In this document: positions 32,721 to 33,233 of the stretch, one piece after another
How the letters are laid out: every line of letters begins with the position of its first letter
Numbering within the stretch: position 1 is the first letter of the stretch
NCBI GenBank assembly: GCA_023396095.1
Contig: JAEWXG010000004.1
Coordinates: 1-33,233, forward strand
Direction of reading: 5' to 3'
DNA: 33,233 nucleotides
From: Bacillota bacterium
GTDB taxonomy: Bacteria; Bacillota; Clostridia; Christensenellales; UBA3700
The notes under the pieces: model-generated
Seen by the model: only the letters and a program-made list of their open reading frames with translations
The model's database searches: none
Told to the model about the DNA's origin: nothing
Position numbers and translations under genes: made by a program

Positions 32721-32802
32721 TCATCTATTTAAACTTACTTGCAAAGAAAAAGCAGAGCATTAGACACGCTGCTTTCGGTTCATTGATTATGATAATAGAT
32801 GA
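32721..32802. repeat. 82-bp nested inverted-repeat unit with TCATCTATT ends
   Basis: The ends TCATCTATT (32721-32729) and AATAGATGA (32794-32802) are inverted. An inner 7-bp dyad AAAGCAG/CTGCTTT (32749-32775) has almost the same centre (about 32762). The whole is a MITE-like or REP-like symmetrical unit within the 430-bp non-coding stretch 32511-32940. Confidence 0.6.
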
Positions 32803-32837
32803 CTTTATACATAATAATTATATCACAACGGCTCGCA

Positions 32838-32859
32838 AAGTGCAATATCTTTTGCACTT
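32838..32859. repeat. Perfect 8-bp hairpin upstream of the IS3 element
   Basis: AAGTGCAA and TTGCACTT surround a 6-base loop. No proper T-run follows, so a terminator function is doubtful. Confidence 0.5.
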
Positions 32860-32891
32860 ATTTTAAGAAAAAGATACATTTTTAGTCAAAT

Positions 32892-33233
32892 TGAGGTGAA
32901 CCCAAAAAGTTGGACAATCCAGAAAGGAGGTTCAACAAATGCGTTTAGATTATGATACAAGGTTAGAAATTTATTTAGAAAACAAATTAAAAGGGAAAAA
33001 AGCAGGTTTTCTTGCAAAAGAATATGGGGTTTCTGTTCAAACAGTTTACCAAATCATACAGCAAGGTAATAATTTTAGTTATGATGTTTTTAATGAGAAT
33101 ATAGAGAAGAAATACCCTATTGATTTACAACACTCTGCCATTAAAAGAGTTTTAATAGATGATATTTCATTTAAGGAAGCAGCATTAGAGTTTTCAATTC
33201 ATTCCACTTCTCTTTTAAGAAGTTGGGTTAATG
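32892..33233 (+). mobile_element. IS3-family insertion sequence, left part (continues beyond window)
   Basis: The segment TGAGGTGAACCCAAAAAG followed by TTGGAC looks like the left inverted repeat of IS150-type IS3 elements (terminal TG, CCCAAAAAGTTGGAC). It is followed by a ribosome site and an OrfA frame. The right end is outside the window, so the boundary base is uncertain (32892 or 32897). Confidence 0.75.
32941..33233 (+). CDS. IS3-family transposase OrfA (helix-turn-helix), 3' truncated by window
   Basis: At least 97 residues, open to the window end: MRLDYDTRLEIYLENKLKGK, then the first helix-turn-helix (AGFLAKEYGVSVQTVYQII), and a second one (SFKEAALEFSIHSTSLLRSWVN). Two such domains are typical of OrfA of IS150/IS3-group elements, which binds the element ends and is joined to OrfB (DDE catalytic part) by programmed frameshifting. 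AAAGGAGG (32923-32930) lies 10 bases before the ATG. The IS end repeat is immediately upstream. The frame was too close to the window edge to be closed by a stop. Confidence 0.88.

Noticed and set aside
1..33233. UGA-as-Trp genetic code suggested by the very AT-rich sequence
   Set aside because: TGG encodes Trp throughout, and TGA ends real genes such as rbgA and the 13409 gene.

Overview
The window looks like a chromosomal stretch of an AT-rich, anaerobic, low-GC Gram-positive bacterium, most likely a gut-type member of the Clostridia. The evidence is the Firmicutes-type ylxM-ffh-rpsP-khpA-rimM-trmD-rbgA-rnhB cluster, strong AGGAGG ribosome binding sites, a superoxide reductase, a DUF3793-flavodoxin pair and very A/T-rich spacers. 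TGA is used as a stop (for example rbgA) and TGG for Trp, so there is no sign of code 4.

Layout. 1-2341 is the 3' end of a large surface protein built of YDG/MBG-type repeats with a C-terminal membrane anchor. 2423-3806 (minus) holds rqcP and a fused ispDF. 3995-6301 holds a DEAD-box RNA helicase and a PflX-like radical SAM protein. About 6540-8040 is a decayed IS110-family element: frameshifted transposase, first catalytic Asp changed to Asn, and a long non-coding leader where a bridge RNA would lie. 8088-12714 holds a GtrA-like membrane protein, a heterodimeric ABC exporter pair and dCMP deaminase. 12804-14658 holds a superoxide reductase without desulforedoxin cysteines, an unknown small protein and a secreted-type DNA/RNA nuclease. 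14993-17130 is a malate dehydrogenase (LDH-like fold, Arg at the specificity position) plus malic enzyme, which together interconvert oxaloacetate, malate and pyruvate. 17261-19862 is an unknown membrane protein with LemA. 19915-24964 holds two convergent P-type ATPases, one probably for Ca2+ or a similar cation and one for Cu+, the latter fused at its C-terminus to a CopZ-like domain. 25219-26183 is DUF3793-flavodoxin. 26331-31143 is the translation and SRP cluster. 31146-31220 is tRNA-Arg(CCG).

Downstream of the tRNA the base composition becomes visibly richer in G+C. A tyrosine integrase there is broken by a 35-bp tandem duplication. It is followed by about 430 bp of nested palindromes sharing the arm TCATCTATTA, and then by the start of an IS3-family element that runs off the window. 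This tRNA-proximal end is an integration hot spot and the most accessory part of the window.

I see no CRISPR array, retron, DGR or recognisable anti-phage system. The observations most worth following are the CopA-CopZ fusion with a possible internal start, the integrase duplication that could revert, the TCATCTATTA palindrome family, the cysteine-free class III-like superoxide reductase, and the terminator sitting immediately in front of rimM.
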